Made by a program: the position numbers and the translations under genes. The notes under the pieces are model-generated. The model worked only from the letters and a program-made list of their open reading frames with translations, made no database searches and was not told the origin of the DNA. From contig NZ_VMMX01000011.1 in the NCBI RefSeq assembly GCF_013277415.1, positions 1 through 64,000 of the forward strand: a DNA stretch of 64,000 nucleotides, read 5' to 3'. The DNA is from Streptococcus sp. 68 (GTDB lineage Bacteria > Bacillota > Bacilli > Lactobacillales > Streptococcaceae). Shown one piece after another: positions 35,039 to 43,568 of this stretch; the first letter of the stretch is position 1, and each line of letters starts with the position of its first letter.

Positions 35039-35317
35039 ATGACAGAGATTGAGCACTTATTGATTCGGTTTCTCTTTTCTCTGATTCCTGTGGTTGTCTT
35101 GTACTTTTCCATGAAGGACAGGGCAACCAAACAGGAAAATCGCATGACAGCTATAGAAAAAGACATTGAGAACTTACGCGAATTTCGAATGTCGGCTAAC
35201 AAAAGACTGGATAACCATGACGAACAAAACAAGGCTATTCTGGTGCTGGCTGAACAGGTCAAATCGCTAGGTGAAGATGTGAGAGAACTGAAAACCTTGA
35301 TACAAAGTAAACAGTAA
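35039..35317 (+). CDS. Phage membrane protein with coiled coil (XhlA-like)
   Basis: 92 residues. One membrane helix near the N-terminus (LIRFLFSLIPVVVLYFSM) and a long coiled coil (ENRMTAIEKDIENLREFRMS to the end). It resembles haemolysin XhlA-type lysis accessories. Located a little upstream of the holin. Confidence 0.65.
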   Translation: MTEIEHLLIRFLFSLIPVVVLYFSMKDRATKQENRMTAIEKDIENLREFRMSANKRLDNHDEQNKAILVLAEQVKSLGEDVRELKTLIQSKQ

Positions 35318-35332
35318 AGAAAGAGGTGCAGA

Positions 35333-35809
35333 ATGGTCTGTAATCTCAATATGACCAATCTCGCACAGATTGACGGCGGTCACCTGATTAAGCAAGGGGA
35401 CTTGGCTTCTACCTTTGGTTTTGCCCTCTTAGACGAAGACTACCAAGTCATCTCCTCTCTGGAAGGGGAGCAGGCGCTGATCAGTCTGACCAAGGAGGGC
35501 TACCAGTGGAAGAAGCAGGTAGCTGTTACCAGTCAAGGTGTGAGTTTTCATCTGGACGCTATCTTGCCCATTGGGAGTTATCGCTTGGAAATCACGGCTG
35601 GAGGCTATGTTTTCCCCAGTGATAAATCTGTCCATATCCAGATAGTCGCCTCAGATAAGGAATTGGTCACTGAAGAAGTCCACGCTCTAAAAGAGCTGGA
35701 TATTGCAAAAGAAGTCGAAAAACAGCTTGCAGGTAGAACTGTAGGCGAGAGCCCAGCAGGTCAGGAATTGCCAGACCTGCTCTTTTATTACAATTTAGGA
35801 AAGGTGTAA
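35333..35809 (+). CDS. Baseplate upper protein-like (BppU N-terminal type)
   Basis: 158 residues. Beta-rich domain with MTNLAQIDGGHLIKQGDLAS, LLDEDYQVISSLEGEQALIS and LPIGSYRLEITAGGYVFPSD resembles BppU N-terminal domains that attach fibres to the baseplate. The C-terminal part is helical. Confidence 0.72.
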   Translation: MVCNLNMTNLAQIDGGHLIKQGDLASTFGFALLDEDYQVISSLEGEQALISLTKEGYQWKKQVAVTSQGVSFHLDAILPIGSYRLEITAGGYVFPSDKSVHIQIVASDKELVTEEVHALKELDIAKEVEKQLAGRTVGESPAGQELPDLLFYYNLGKV

Positions 35810-35815
35810 CACAAA

Positions 35816-36136
35816 ATGGATACTACAAAATTAACAGCATTTGCGCAGGCAGTGGGGGAAGATAACAAAAAGGTAAACGAAGAGCTTAAAACGAAAGTCA
35901 GCACGTCTGCCATGAATCAGGCAATCGCCCAAGCTAAATCTGAAGTTAAGGCTGAAATCTTGGGTGAGGGAACGCCTGAAAATCTTGACACACTGAAAGA
36001 AATCGCGGAAAAAATCACAAGTATGGGACAAGATGAAAATAGCGCACTTCTTGGAAAAATTACCGAAGTCAGCGGACGTGTAGACCAGATTGCCAATGTT
36101 GACTTGGTAGCGACTTACAACGCAGCGAAAGCGTGA
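35816..36136 (+). CDS. Small baseplate-region protein
   Basis: 106 residues, mainly helical (LTAFAQAVGEDNKKVNEELK, GEGTPENLDTLKEIAEKITS). The GTPENLDTLKEIAE motif is common in phage fibre or structural coiled coils. Ends just before fibre copy 2. Confidence 0.7.
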   Translation: MDTTKLTAFAQAVGEDNKKVNEELKTKVSTSAMNQAIAQAKSEVKAEILGEGTPENLDTLKEIAEKITSMGQDENSALLGKITEVSGRVDQIANVDLVATYNAAKA

Positions 36137-36141
36137 TAGCT

Positions 36142-37011
36142 ATGAGTAACCTTGAAAATCTAGCAACAGCTATTGGTAGGGATGTCAAGGCGATCAAAGA
36201 AGACTCAGAGCTAAAGGATAGGGAGGTTAAGGAAAGACTGGACTCTCTTGAGAGTAGACCGAGAGTCAATCCAGAAACCCTCGTTACAAAAGCGGAGCTG
36301 GAAGAGAAAGGCTACTTGATCTCCCACCAAGACTTGTCTACTTATGCCCAAAAATGGGAGTTGTACAATGATATCCCCATCAAGGCTAGGATTTCCGCCT
36401 TGGAAAATCGCCCGTCATTTGACAATCTGACCTCCAGCCAGAGAGAAAGCTTAAAAGGGGAAAATGGGCATAGCTTAAATGCCAGCGTTCGTATTGAGGG
36501 TTCTTATAAGAATGGCTCTACTAGCCAATTGAATCTGTTTGCGGATGTATTCTACGATGGTGAAGCAGTCACGAGTGGCTATACTCTTGATTATTACTAC
36601 CGTGGTTTTGGCAATAATAGCTGGGGTGTTTTGAGAAATCAAACGCCTGATGCAAATGGTAAATTTGGTCAGTGGAACGCTACTCAGCGCTCTGGTGGCT
36701 GGTTTGAAGTCCGCATTGAAGTGAATTATAGAGGATTGAGAGCCTCTGCTTTTACCCATTTAGATAATGTTAACGATGGCGAACGAGGCGCTGCAGGAGA
36801 ACGTGGTCCGCAGGGTGTCCAAGGCGAAAGAGGGCAACAAGGACTGCAGGGCATTCAAGGGCCTAGAGGAGCAGATGGTGCGCCCGGCCAAAACATCATC
36901 AACCAAAACGGTGGGCAAGCCTTGAAATATTGGGTTGGTACAAAGGCTCAATATGAAGCTATCAGAACGAAAGACCCCAATACTATCTATGATGTGTATG
37001 AACCAAAATAG
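36142..37011 (+). CDS. Tail fibre with collagen-like repeats, copy 2
   Basis: 289 residues. A different N-terminal coiled coil (about 1-95) precedes a beta domain nearly the same as in 31396-32205 ([47 protein letters not shown]). A collagen stretch ([19 protein letters not shown]) and the [11 protein letters not shown] knob follow. ATG 36142 is preferred over the GTG at 36133. Two paralogous fibres in one phage may bind different receptors or alternate. Confidence 0.85.
   Translation: MSNLENLATAIGRDVKAIKEDSELKDREVKERLDSLESRPRVNPETLVTKAELEEKGYLISHQDLSTYAQKWELYNDIPIKARISALENRPSFDNLTSSQRESLKGENGHSLNASVRIEGSYKNGSTSQLNLFADVFYDGEAVTSGYTLDYYYRGFGNNSWGVLRNQTPDANGKFGQWNATQRSGGWFEVRIEVNYRGLRASAFTHLDNVNDGERGAAGERGPQGVQGERGQQGLQGIQGPRGADGAPGQNIINQNGGQALKYWVGTKAQYEAIRTKDPNTIYDVYEPK
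36640..36689 (+). repeat. 50-bp exact repeat in fibre gene 2
   Basis: Same 50 bases as 31852-31901, direct orientation. Confidence 0.9.
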
Positions 37012-37025
37012 AAAGGAAACAACAT

Positions 37026-37355
37026 ATGACACAATTTAACGAACTCATCATTGCCTTTGCGACAGGCTTTTTAGCAGTAGCAGTAGGCGGTATTGTAAAA
37101 GCAGTGAAAGACTATCTTTTGCGTAAAGGTGGAGAGAAAGCGGTTATCATCGCTGAAATCCTAGCCAAGAACGCAGTAAATGCCGTTGAGCAGGTAGCTG
37201 CTGAAACTGGCTACAAGGGAGATGAAAAACTGGCACAGGCTCGTGCTAAAATCCGTGCAGAGCTGACCAAATATAACATCAGTATGACCAACAAGGACTT
37301 GGATACTTTTGTTGAGTCAGCCGTGAAACAGATGAATGACGCTTGGAAGGAGTAG
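37026..37355 (+). CDS. Phage holin (LLH family)
   Basis: 109 residues. One N-terminal hydrophobic helix ([20 protein letters not shown]) and a charged helical body ([40 protein letters not shown]) typical of LLH holins. It makes the membrane lesions that release the amidase. It stops one base before the amidase start. Confidence 0.88.
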   Translation: MTQFNELIIAFATGFLAVAVGGIVKAVKDYLLRKGGEKAVIIAEILAKNAVNAVEQVAAETGYKGDEKLAQARAKIRAELTKYNISMTNKDLDTFVESAVKQMNDAWKE

Positions 37356-37357
37356 GT

Positions 37358-38314
37358 ATGGATATCGATACAAGCAGACTACGTACAGGCTTGCCACAGG
37401 TTGGGGTACAGCCTTACCGACAAGTCCATGCCCACTCAACAGGCAACCGTAACTCAACAGCTCAGAACGAGGCGGACTACCACTACAGAAAGAACCCTGA
37501 ACTTGGGTTCTTTTCTCATGTCGTTGGTAACGGTCGTGTCATGCAAGTAGGCCCTGTAAACAAGGGAATGTGGGACGTTGGTGGCGGTTGGAATGCTGAG
37601 ACCTATGCAGCAGTTGAATTGATTGAAAGCCATTCAACTAAAGAAGAGTTCATGGCTGACTACCGCCTCTATATCGAACTCTTACGCAATCTAGCTGATG
37701 AAGCAGGTTTACCTAAAACGCTTGATACAGACGACTTGGCAGGTATCAAAACGCATGAATACTGTACCAATAACCAACCTAATAACAACTCAGACCACGT
37801 TGACCCTTATCCATATCTAGCCAAATGGGGCATTAGCCGTGAACAGTTCAAGCAGGATATTGAAAGTGGCTTGACAATTGAAGTAGGCTGGAAGAAGAAC
37901 GATACAGGCTATTGGTATGTACACTCAGACGGCTCTTATCCAAAAGATAAGTTTGAGAAAATCAACGGCACTTGGTATTACTTCGACGGCTCAGGCTACA
38001 TGCTTGCGGACCGCTGGAAGCAGCACACTGACGGCAACTGGTACTACTTTGACCAGTCAGGTGAAATGGCGACAGGCTGGAAGAAAATCGCTGATAAGTG
38101 GTATTATTTTGACACAGAGGGCGCTATGAAGACAGGATGGGTCAAGTACAAGGAGACTTGGTACTACTTAGACGGTAAAGAAGGTGCCATGGTATCAAAC
38201 GCCTTCGTCCAGTCCGCAGACGGAACAGGCTGGTACTACCTCAAACCAGATGGAACACTGGCAGACAAGCCAGAGTTCACAGTAGAGCCAGATGGTTTGA
38301 TTACAACTAAATAG
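37358..38314 (+). CDS. LytA-type N-acetylmuramoyl-L-alanine amidase (phage endolysin)
   Basis: 318 residues, the same length as pneumococcal LytA. The amidase_2 domain (about 1-170) has the expected His26, Glu87, His133, His147 and Asp149; the rest is about six choline-binding repeats ([20 protein letters not shown] and onward) and ends [14 protein letters not shown]. It has no signal peptide, so it depends on the holin. The C-terminal two-residue deletion of atypical mitis-group/MM1-like LytA appears absent. Close relation to host lytA means exchange is likely. Confidence 0.95.
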   Translation: MDIDTSRLRTGLPQVGVQPYRQVHAHSTGNRNSTAQNEADYHYRKNPELGFFSHVVGNGRVMQVGPVNKGMWDVGGGWNAETYAAVELIESHSTKEEFMADYRLYIELLRNLADEAGLPKTLDTDDLAGIKTHEYCTNNQPNNNSDHVDPYPYLAKWGISREQFKQDIESGLTIEVGWKKNDTGYWYVHSDGSYPKDKFEKINGTWYYFDGSGYMLADRWKQHTDGNWYYFDQSGEMATGWKKIADKWYYFDTEGAMKTGWVKYKETWYYLDGKEGAMVSNAFVQSADGTGWYYLKPDGTLADKPEFTVEPDGLITTK

Positions 38315-38338
38315 AAAGGCTTCAAAATAGATTACACT

Positions 38339-38371
38339 AACCGCAGGCTCAGGCTTGCGGTTTTTTTGTTT
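38339..38371 (+). terminator. Terminator after the phage amidase
   Basis: AACCGCA-ggctcaggct-TGCGGTT followed by a seven-T run. It ends the late operon and lies back to back with the leftward accessory operon. Confidence 0.85.
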
Positions 38372-38396
38372 GCAATAATAAAAGCAGTGACCGAAA

Positions 38397-38576
38397 TCAC
38401 TGCTTATCAGCTATAGCAAATTCATAGAGCTTTTCTGCCGTTAGAAGCGCCATTTTATCCATGCTTGTTTTTCCTTTTCTGAGGTCAGAAACAGTAGTCC
38501 AAGGAACTCCAGCGCCTTGCGAAATAGCAGATGTAGACATCGAACTGTCTAACAATTCTTGGATAACTTTTCTCAT
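38397..38576 (-). CDS. Small helix-turn-helix protein of the right-end operon
   Basis: 59 residues (MRKVIQELLDSSMSTSAISQ, GAGVPWTTVSDLRKGKTSMD). A compact XRE-like DNA-binding domain, with AAAGGA upstream. It is transcribed against the late genes. It may control the palindromic promoter at 38899-38927 or act as an antitoxin; I cannot say which. Confidence 0.75.
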   Translation of the reverse strand: MRKVIQELLDSSMSTSAISQGAGVPWTTVSDLRKGKTSMDKMALLTAEKLYEFAIADKQ

Positions 38577-38577
38577 A

Positions 38578-38652
38578 TTATTTGTCCTTTTTATTTTTTA
38601 GATAAATGTATACATTGATGGCAATTATAAAAATAGCTATTGCACTAACCAT
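38578..38652 (-). CDS. Tiny membrane peptide (24 residues)
   Basis: MVSAIAIFIIAINVYIYLKN and a short Lys tail, with AGAGGA upstream. A single hydrophobic helix. It lies between the two other genes of the leftward operon. It could be a toxin-like peptide, but this is only suggested by form. Confidence 0.45.
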   Translation of the reverse strand: MVSAIAIFIIAINVYIYLKNKKDK

Positions 38653-38717
38653 TGCTTTTCCTCTTTTCATTTGATAAAATAGAGGTGTGAGGGGCTTTCG
38701 CCCCCACCTCTTAGCGT

Positions 38718-38867
38718 TTACCTTTTCTTTTGCCGGAATTTGGGTTTACGCTTTTTGTTTTGCCTTGCAACTGTTATTGCAGTCACTAGACTTGCGATAG
38801 CAGTTACCGTTTCAGGGATATTATCTATCGCCTTTTCAAGTAACCTAAGCCAATCTTCTTTGTTCAA
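38718..38867 (-). CDS. Small basic-tailed peptide of the right-end operon (49 residues)
   Basis: TTG start with a very strong AAAGGAGGTGAGAAA site. The central segment IPETVTAIASLVTAITVARQ is a possible membrane helix, followed by a very basic tail (NKKRKPKFRQKKR). First gene after the promoter with the CGGTATACCG palindrome. Function unknown; candidate lysogen-expressed gene. Confidence 0.65.
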   Translation of the reverse strand: MNKEDWLRLLEKAIDNIPETVTAIASLVTAITVARQNKKRKPKFRQKKR

Positions 38868-38898
38868 TTTTCTCACCTCCTTTCCTTATCTTGATTAT

Positions 38899-38927
38899 AT
38901 TATATCACGGTATACCGAGAAAGTCAA
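38899..38927 (-). promoter_or_regulatory. Leftward promoter with palindromic operator
   Basis: On the minus strand TTGACT, 17-bp spacer, TATAAT. The spacer contains the perfect 10-bp palindrome CGGTATACCG (38908-38917). A palindrome between -35 and -10 is a classic repressor site. It drives the small operon 38867 to 38397. Confidence 0.82.
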
Positions 38928-38966
38928 GCGTTTTGAGAAAGTTTTTTAAATTTTTTTCAAAAAAAT

Positions 38967-38980
38967 AGACCTTGTCCAGA
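38967..38980. repeat. 14-base phage repeat, copy 3 (inverted)
   Basis: AGACCTTGTCCAGA is the reverse complement of the core shared by 4134-4147 and 8080-8093. It lies about 60 bases inside attR. Confidence 0.65.
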
Positions 38981-39040
38981 GGTCGGGGAGTTGGAGGGGG
39001 CACCCTCCAAAAGCATTGATTTAATAAGATTTTATTTTAC

Positions 39041-39061
39041 CTTTTTCATAATAATCTCCCT
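39041..39061 (+). other. Prophage attachment site attR (21-bp core)
   Basis: Identical to attL at 2794-2814. The next bases begin the host terminator. Confidence 0.9.
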
Positions 39062-39065
39062 ATAA

Positions 39066-39090
39066 AGTCACCGCATTCGGTGGCTTTTTT
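39066..39090 (+). terminator. Host terminator, originally of purA
   Basis: AGTCACCG-catt-CGGTGGCT (8 bp, one T-G) followed by seven Ts, directly right of attR. In an uninfected genome it would follow purA. Confidence 0.85.
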
Positions 39091-39145
39091 TGTCTTGGGA
39101 TTCATGATATAATAATAAAGTCGATAAGTAGGAAAAGAGAAACGG

Positions 39146-39613
39146 ATGAATTATACAGTTGAAGAAAAAGAAGTCTTTATGAGGGAAGCTTTGAGAGAGG
39201 CTGAGATTGCTCTTGAACACGATGAAATTCCAATTGGTTGTGTGATTGTCAAGGACGGAGAAATCATTGGCCGTGGGCATAATGCGCGTGAGGAACTGCA
39301 GCGAGCGGTTATGCATGCGGAGATTATGGCCATAGAGAATGCGAACTTGAGTGAGGAGAGCTGGCGCTTGCTGGATTGCACGCTTTTTGTGACCATTGAG
39401 CCGTGTGTTATGTGTAGTGGGGCGATTGGGCTTGCCCGTATTCCAAACGTGGTCTATGGGGCTAAAAACCAGAAATTTGGCGCTGCTGGGAGTCTGTACG
39501 ATATCTTGACAGATGAGCGTCTCAATCATCGTGTGGAGGTTGAAACGGGAATTTTGGAAGATGAATGCGCAGCTATTATGCAGGATTTTTTTAGAAATAG
39601 ACGGAAAAAATAA
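39146..39613 (+). CDS. tadA: tRNA-specific adenosine deaminase
   Basis: 155 residues. Zinc site His57-Ala-Glu59 (MHAEIM) and PCVMC (Cys87, Cys90). It converts the wobble adenosine of tRNA-Arg(ACG) to inosine. Residue length and SLYDILTDERLNHRVEV region are typical. Beside the prophage integration site but intact. Confidence 0.95.
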   Translation: MNYTVEEKEVFMREALREAEIALEHDEIPIGCVIVKDGEIIGRGHNAREELQRAVMHAEIMAIENANLSEESWRLLDCTLFVTIEPCVMCSGAIGLARIPNVVYGAKNQKFGAAGSLYDILTDERLNHRVEVETGILEDECAAIMQDFFRNRRKK

Positions 39614-39654
39614 TTTTGCTTTTAAAATGAATAGGAATGTGATATAATAAATAA

Positions 39655-39735
39655 TGGAGCAACAGTTCTGCGTGAAGCGGGTCAGGGGAGGAATCCAGCA
39701 GCCCTAAGCGATTTGAATTGTGTGCTCTTTTTTTC
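39655..39735 (+). ncRNA. ffs: Signal recognition particle RNA (4.5S-type)
   Basis: The core GGTCAGGGGAGGAATCCAGC with the GGAA tetraloop region and AGCAGCCCTAAGC is the conserved helix 8 that binds Ffh. The 5' GAGCA pairs with the 3' TGCTC, followed by a T run. An extended -10 (TGATATAAT, ending 39648) lies seven bases upstream. Short bacterial type, about 75-80 bases, as expected in streptococci between tadA and dut. Confidence 0.93.
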
Positions 39736-39738
39736 GTG

Positions 39739-39751
39739 CTTTTTGCGAATA
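39739..39751 (+). promoter_or_regulatory. ComX (SigX) box upstream of dut
   Basis: TGCGAATA (39744-39751) behind a T-rich tract matches the pneumococcal cin-box TNCGAATA. It fits the known competence induction of the dut-radA operon in pneumococcus. Confidence 0.75.
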
Positions 39752-39799
39752 AATAAGATAGAATAATCTAGAATAAATGATAATAGAAAAGAGAAGATG

Positions 39800-40243
39800 A
39801 TGAAAATTCGTGGTTTTGAATTGGTTTCGAGTTATACAGATGAAAATTTATTGCCCAAGCGTGAGACAGCGCATGCGGCTGGTTACGACTTAAAGGTTGC
39901 TGTGCGCACAGTTATCGCTCCAGAAGAGATTGTCTTGGTTCCGACAGGGGTTAAGGCTTATATGCAGCCGACTGAGGTTCTTTACCTTTATGATCGCTCT
40001 TCAAATCCTCGTAAGAAGGGCTTGGTTTTAATTAATTCAGTTGGGGTCATTGATGGGGATTATTATGGAAATCCTGGGAATGAAGGGCATATTTTTGCTC
40101 AGATGAAGAATATCACAGATCAAGAAGTTGTTCTTGAAGTTGGAGAACGTGTTGTCCAGGCTGTCTTTGCTCCTTTCTTAATTGCAGATGGAGATGCAGC
40201 TGATGGCATTCGAACTGGTGGATTTGGATCGACAGGGCACTAG
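39800..40243 (+). CDS. dut: dUTP diphosphatase (dUTPase)
   Basis: 147 residues (148 if ATG 39797 is used). Motifs of trimeric dUTPases: HAAGYDLKVA (1), DRSSNPRKKGLVLINSVGVIDGDYYGN (2, 3 region, cited in parts) and a glycine-rich C-terminus GFGSTGH (5). It hydrolyses dUTP to dUMP, keeping uracil out of DNA. First gene of the competence-linked operon; overlaps no gene but is two bases from the next start. Confidence 0.93.
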   Translation: MKIRGFELVSSYTDENLLPKRETAHAAGYDLKVAVRTVIAPEEIVLVPTGVKAYMQPTEVLYLYDRSSNPRKKGLVLINSVGVIDGDYYGNPGNEGHIFAQMKNITDQEVVLEVGERVVQAVFAPFLIADGDAADGIRTGGFGSTGH

Positions 40244-40244
40244 A

Positions 40245-40760
40245 ATGAAGATTATCTTTGTACGTCATGGGGAGCCAGATTATTGTGAGTTAGAGAAGCG
40301 TTCTTATACGGGATTTGGGATAGATTTGGCACCCTTGTCTGAGAAGGGACGGCAGCAAGCTCAGGAACTGAGCACCAATCCTTTACTCCTTTCAGCTGAA
40401 ATAATCATATCTTCTGCAGTCACAAGAGCTTTAGAAACGGCTTCTTATGTAGTTTGTGCTACGGGACTTCCTTTGAGAGTGGAGCCATTATTACATGAAT
40501 GGCAGGTCTATGAAAGTGGCACAGATAATTGTGAAAAAGCTCGTACTATGTTTCTAGAAAATGAGGGGGAGTTACTTCCTAATAGTCCTATTCAATATGA
40601 GACAGCTACGGAAATGAAGTCTCGTTTTTTAGAATGTATGTCTAAGTATCGAGAACATCAGACTGTGGTAGTTGTTGCTCATCGAATGCTCATGCGTCAG
40701 TTTGTGCCAAATGAGAAGATTGATTTTTGCCAAGTGATTGAGTGTGAGTTAGAGATATAG
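40245..40760 (+). CDS. Histidine phosphatase family protein
   Basis: 171 residues. Catalytic RHG motif near the N-terminus ([11 protein letters not shown]) and a second His in [13 protein letters not shown]. Phosphoglycerate mutase-like fold; substrate unknown. ATG 40245 follows the dut stop directly; a longer frame overlapping dut is unlikely. Within the dut-radA operon. Confidence 0.88.
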   Translation: MKIIFVRHGEPDYCELEKRSYTGFGIDLAPLSEKGRQQAQELSTNPLLLSAEIIISSAVTRALETASYVVCATGLPLRVEPLLHEWQVYESGTDNCEKARTMFLENEGELLPNSPIQYETATEMKSRFLECMSKYREHQTVVVVAHRMLMRQFVPNEKIDFCQVIECELEI

Positions 40761-40773
40761 AAAGAGGTTTATC

Positions 40774-42135
40774 ATCGCAAAGAAAAAAGCGACATTTGTA
40801 TGTCAAAATTGTGGGTATAATTCCCCTAAATATCTGGGGCGTTGCCCTAACTGTGGGTCTTGGTCTTCTTTTGTAGAAGAGGTTGAGGTTGCCGAGGTCA
40901 AGAATGCGCGTGTGTCCTTGACAGGTGAGAAAACCAAGCCCATGAAACTGGCTGAGGTGACTTCTATCAATGTCAATCGAACCAAGACGGAGATGGAGGA
41001 ATTCAATCGTGTACTTGGAGGAGGAGTGGTACCGGGAAGTCTCGTTCTTATCGGTGGGGATCCTGGGATTGGGAAATCAACGCTTCTCCTACAAGTCTCA
41101 ACCCAGCTGTCTCAAGTTGGGACTGTTCTCTATGTCAGTGGGGAGGAGTCTGCCCAGCAGATTAAACTACGTGCAGAGCGTTTGGGTGATATTGATAGCG
41201 AGTTTTATCTCTATGCAGAGACCAATATGCAGAGTGTTCGAGCTGAGGTGGAGCGCATCCAACCAGACTTCCTCATTATTGATTCTATCCAGACCATTAT
41301 GTCTCCTGAGATTTCAGGGGTGCAGGGGTCTGTTTCTCAGGTGCGTGAGGTGACGGCTGAACTTATGCAGCTGGCCAAGACTAATAATATTGCCATCTTT
41401 ATCGTAGGACATGTGACCAAGGAGGGCACTCTGGCTGGTCCGCGTATGTTGGAGCATATGGTGGATACGGTGCTTTACTTTGAAGGGGAGCGTCACCATA
41501 CATTTCGTATTCTGAGAGCGGTTAAAAACCGTTTTGGCTCCACTAATGAGATTGGGATTTTTGAGATGCAGTCGGGCGGATTGGTTGAGGTACTCAATCC
41601 GAGTCAAGTTTTCCTAGAAGAGCGTTTGGATGGAGCAACTGGTTCATCAATCGTTGTGACCATGGAAGGAACGCGTCCGATTTTGGCGGAAGTGCAGGCT
41701 TTGGTGACACCGACCATGTTTGGAAATGCCAAGCGTACGACGACAGGACTTGATTTTAACCGTGCTAGCTTGATTATGGCTGTTTTAGAAAAACGGGCAG
41801 GTCTTCTCTTGCAAAATCAGGATGCCTATCTCAAATCTGCTGGCGGTGTCAAATTGGATGAACCTGCGATAGACTTGGCCGTTGCAGTTGCTATTGCTTC
41901 GAGCTATAAGGACAAGCCAACTAATCCTCAGGAATGTTTTGTAGGAGAATTAGGTTTGACTGGAGAGATTCGGCGCGTGAATCGTATCGAGCAACGCATC
42001 AATGAAGCTGCTAAACTGGGCTTTACTAAGATTTATGTACCTAAGAATTCCTTGACAGGAATCACTCCACCCAAGGAAATTCAGGTCATTGGGGTGACAA
42101 CGATTCAGGAAGTTTTGAAAAAGGTATTTGCATAA
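40774..42135 (+). CDS. radA: DNA branch-migration protein RadA
   Basis: About 453 residues. Zinc finger CQNCG...CPNCG (cysteines near 10, 13, 24, 27), Walker [11 protein letters not shown], the RadA KNRFG motif and a C-terminal Lon-like domain ([20 protein letters not shown]). It extends recombination D-loops in transformation and repair. No ATG, GTG or TTG lies between the upstream stop (40750) and the zinc finger; two ATC codons (40771, 40774) sit behind AAAGAGG. The first usual start, GTG 40912, would delete the zinc finger. I place the start at ATC 40774. Confidence 0.92.
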   Translation: MAKKKATFVCQNCGYNSPKYLGRCPNCGSWSSFVEEVEVAEVKNARVSLTGEKTKPMKLAEVTSINVNRTKTEMEEFNRVLGGGVVPGSLVLIGGDPGIGKSTLLLQVSTQLSQVGTVLYVSGEESAQQIKLRAERLGDIDSEFYLYAETNMQSVRAEVERIQPDFLIIDSIQTIMSPEISGVQGSVSQVREVTAELMQLAKTNNIAIFIVGHVTKEGTLAGPRMLEHMVDTVLYFEGERHHTFRILRAVKNRFGSTNEIGIFEMQSGGLVEVLNPSQVFLEERLDGATGSSIVVTMEGTRPILAEVQALVTPTMFGNAKRTTTGLDFNRASLIMAVLEKRAGLLLQNQDAYLKSAGGVKLDEPAIDLAVAVAIASSYKDKPTNPQECFVGELGLTGEIRRVNRIEQRINEAAKLGFTKIYVPKNSLTGITPPKEIQVIGVTTIQEVLKKVFA

Positions 42136-42207
42136 TCCGTGACAAATCCTCTTAAAAATGATAAGATAGGAGAAATATTTGACTATCAAATTTTCAAGGA
42201 GGGAATC

Positions 42208-42705
42208 GTGTCGTATTTTGAACAGTTTATGCAAGCCAATCAGGCTTATGTTGCCCTACATGGGCAGTTAAATCTGCCACTTAAACCCAAAACAAGAGTG
42301 GCTATTGTGACCTGTATGGACTCTCGTTTGCACGTTGCGCAAGCTCTGGGCTTGGCACTTGGGGATGCTCATATCTTGCGGAATGCAGGTGGTCGGGTGA
42401 CCGAGGACATGATTCGTTCGCTAGTTATTTCCCAGCAACAAATGGGGACAAGAGAGATTGTGGTATTGCACCATACCGACTGTGGTGCTCAGACCTTTGA
42501 AAATGGACCTTTTCAGGAGTATCTGAAAGAGGAACTAGGTGTCGATGTGTCAGACCAGGACTTCTTGCCTTTCCAAGATATAGAGGAGAGTGTACGTGAG
42601 GACATGCAATTGCTTATCGAGTCTCCCCTAATACCAGACGATGTCATTATCTCTGGTGCCATTTACGATGTGGATACAGGAAGTATGACAGTCGTAGAAT
42701 TGTAA
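42208..42705 (+). CDS. Beta-class carbonic anhydrase
   Basis: 165 residues from GTG 42208 with AAGGAGGG upstream. Zinc ligands Cys36, His89 and Cys92, with the Asp38-Arg40 pair (CMDSR). It interconverts CO2 and bicarbonate; in pneumococcus the homologue supports growth in ambient air. A longer frame from 42139 lacks family support. Same operon as radA. Confidence 0.93.
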   Translation: MSYFEQFMQANQAYVALHGQLNLPLKPKTRVAIVTCMDSRLHVAQALGLALGDAHILRNAGGRVTEDMIRSLVISQQQMGTREIVVLHHTDCGAQTFENGPFQEYLKEELGVDVSDQDFLPFQDIEESVREDMQLLIESPLIPDDVIISGAIYDVDTGSMTVVEL

Positions 42706-42729
42706 AAAATTCATTTAGAAAGAAAGTGT

Positions 42730-43545
42730 ATGAAGAAAAACAGTATTTTATTTATTTTTATTTTATTGCTATGTATTGGTTTGCAGTATGAAACCATCTA
42801 CTATACGGACGGTTCGATGTCAGCTGCGGAATATGGACTAATGGGAGTTTCTATCTTTCTAGCTCTCTTTTATATGATTCCGGCTCTTTATTTCCTTTTC
42901 CGCATTGGGAAAAAATGGGAATTGCCAAAGAAGGCCTTGATTTTGTCTTTATTGGGTGGGATGTTCCTTTCAGGTTGGTTGTCTAGCTTTGCTAATACTT
43001 ATATCCATGATTTACTGGACGTTCTTTTCCCAGATAGTACATTTTTAAATGCCTTTGAAAGTGCTATTGTGGCTCCTTTGGTAGAAGAGCCCTTGAAATT
43101 ATTGCCACTTGTTTTTGTTTTGGTGTTAATTCCTGTGCGAAAATTAAAATCTTTGTTTTTACTTGGGATTGCTTCTGGTTTGGGATTCCAAATGATTGAG
43201 GATATTAGCTATATTCGTACGGATTTGCCAGAGGGCTTTGACTTTACTATTTCGAGGATTTTAGAGCGTATCATCTCAGGAATTGCCTCTCACTGGACTT
43301 TTTCAGGTTTGGCTGTAGTAGGTGTTTACTTGCTTTACAGAGCCTATAAAGGGCAGAAGGTTGGCAAGAAAGAGGGGCTTATTTTCCTAGCTTTAGCCTT
43401 GGGAACTCACTTCCTGTTTAACTCTCCTTTTGTGGAGTTGGAGACAGAGTTGCCATTAGCGATTCCAGTGGTTACGGCTATTACTCTTTATGGTTTTTAT
43501 CAGGCTTATTGCTTTGTTGAGAAGCACAATGGGTTGATGAACTAG
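42730..43545 (+). CDS. PrsW/CPBP-like intramembrane protease family protein
   Basis: 271 residues with about eight hydrophobic helices. The EEPLKLLPLVFVLVL motif, GIASGLGFQMIEDISYI and FSGLAVVGVYLLYRAY with a HWTFSG segment match PrsW-type putative glutamic proteases. Substrate not known in streptococci. A terminator follows at 43569. Confidence 0.85.
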   Translation: MKKNSILFIFILLLCIGLQYETIYYTDGSMSAAEYGLMGVSIFLALFYMIPALYFLFRIGKKWELPKKALILSLLGGMFLSGWLSSFANTYIHDLLDVLFPDSTFLNAFESAIVAPLVEEPLKLLPLVFVLVLIPVRKLKSLFLLGIASGLGFQMIEDISYIRTDLPEGFDFTISRILERIISGIASHWTFSGLAVVGVYLLYRAYKGQKVGKKEGLIFLALALGTHFLFNSPFVELETELPLAIPVVTAITLYGFYQAYCFVEKHNGLMN

Positions 43546-43568
43546 AATATTTTTCAAAAGAATGATGC

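Larger units (their letters stand above)
2794..39061. mobile_element. Complete HK97-type, probably cos-packaging prophage between purA and tadA
   Basis: The element runs from attL to attR and has modules in the usual order for temperate streptococcal siphophages: integrase, immunity, early/replication, regulator, HNH-terminase-portal-protease-capsid, connectors, tail, fibres, holin, amidase. All large structural and lysis genes are open, so it looks inducible. The only broken-looking pieces are a shortened DUF3310 gene (13487-13618) and overlapping reading frames near 16085. P27-type TerS, an adjacent HNH gene and a dyad-rich gap suggest cohesive-end packaging. Confidence 0.93.

Noticed and set aside
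38740-38949. Rightward 69-residue frame near attR
   Set aside because: It overlaps the well-supported leftward promoter and the 49-residue gene with a strong ribosome binding site.
39655-39735. Riboswitch or tRNA before dut
   Set aside because: The GGTCAGGGGAGGAATCCAGC core identifies SRP RNA instead.
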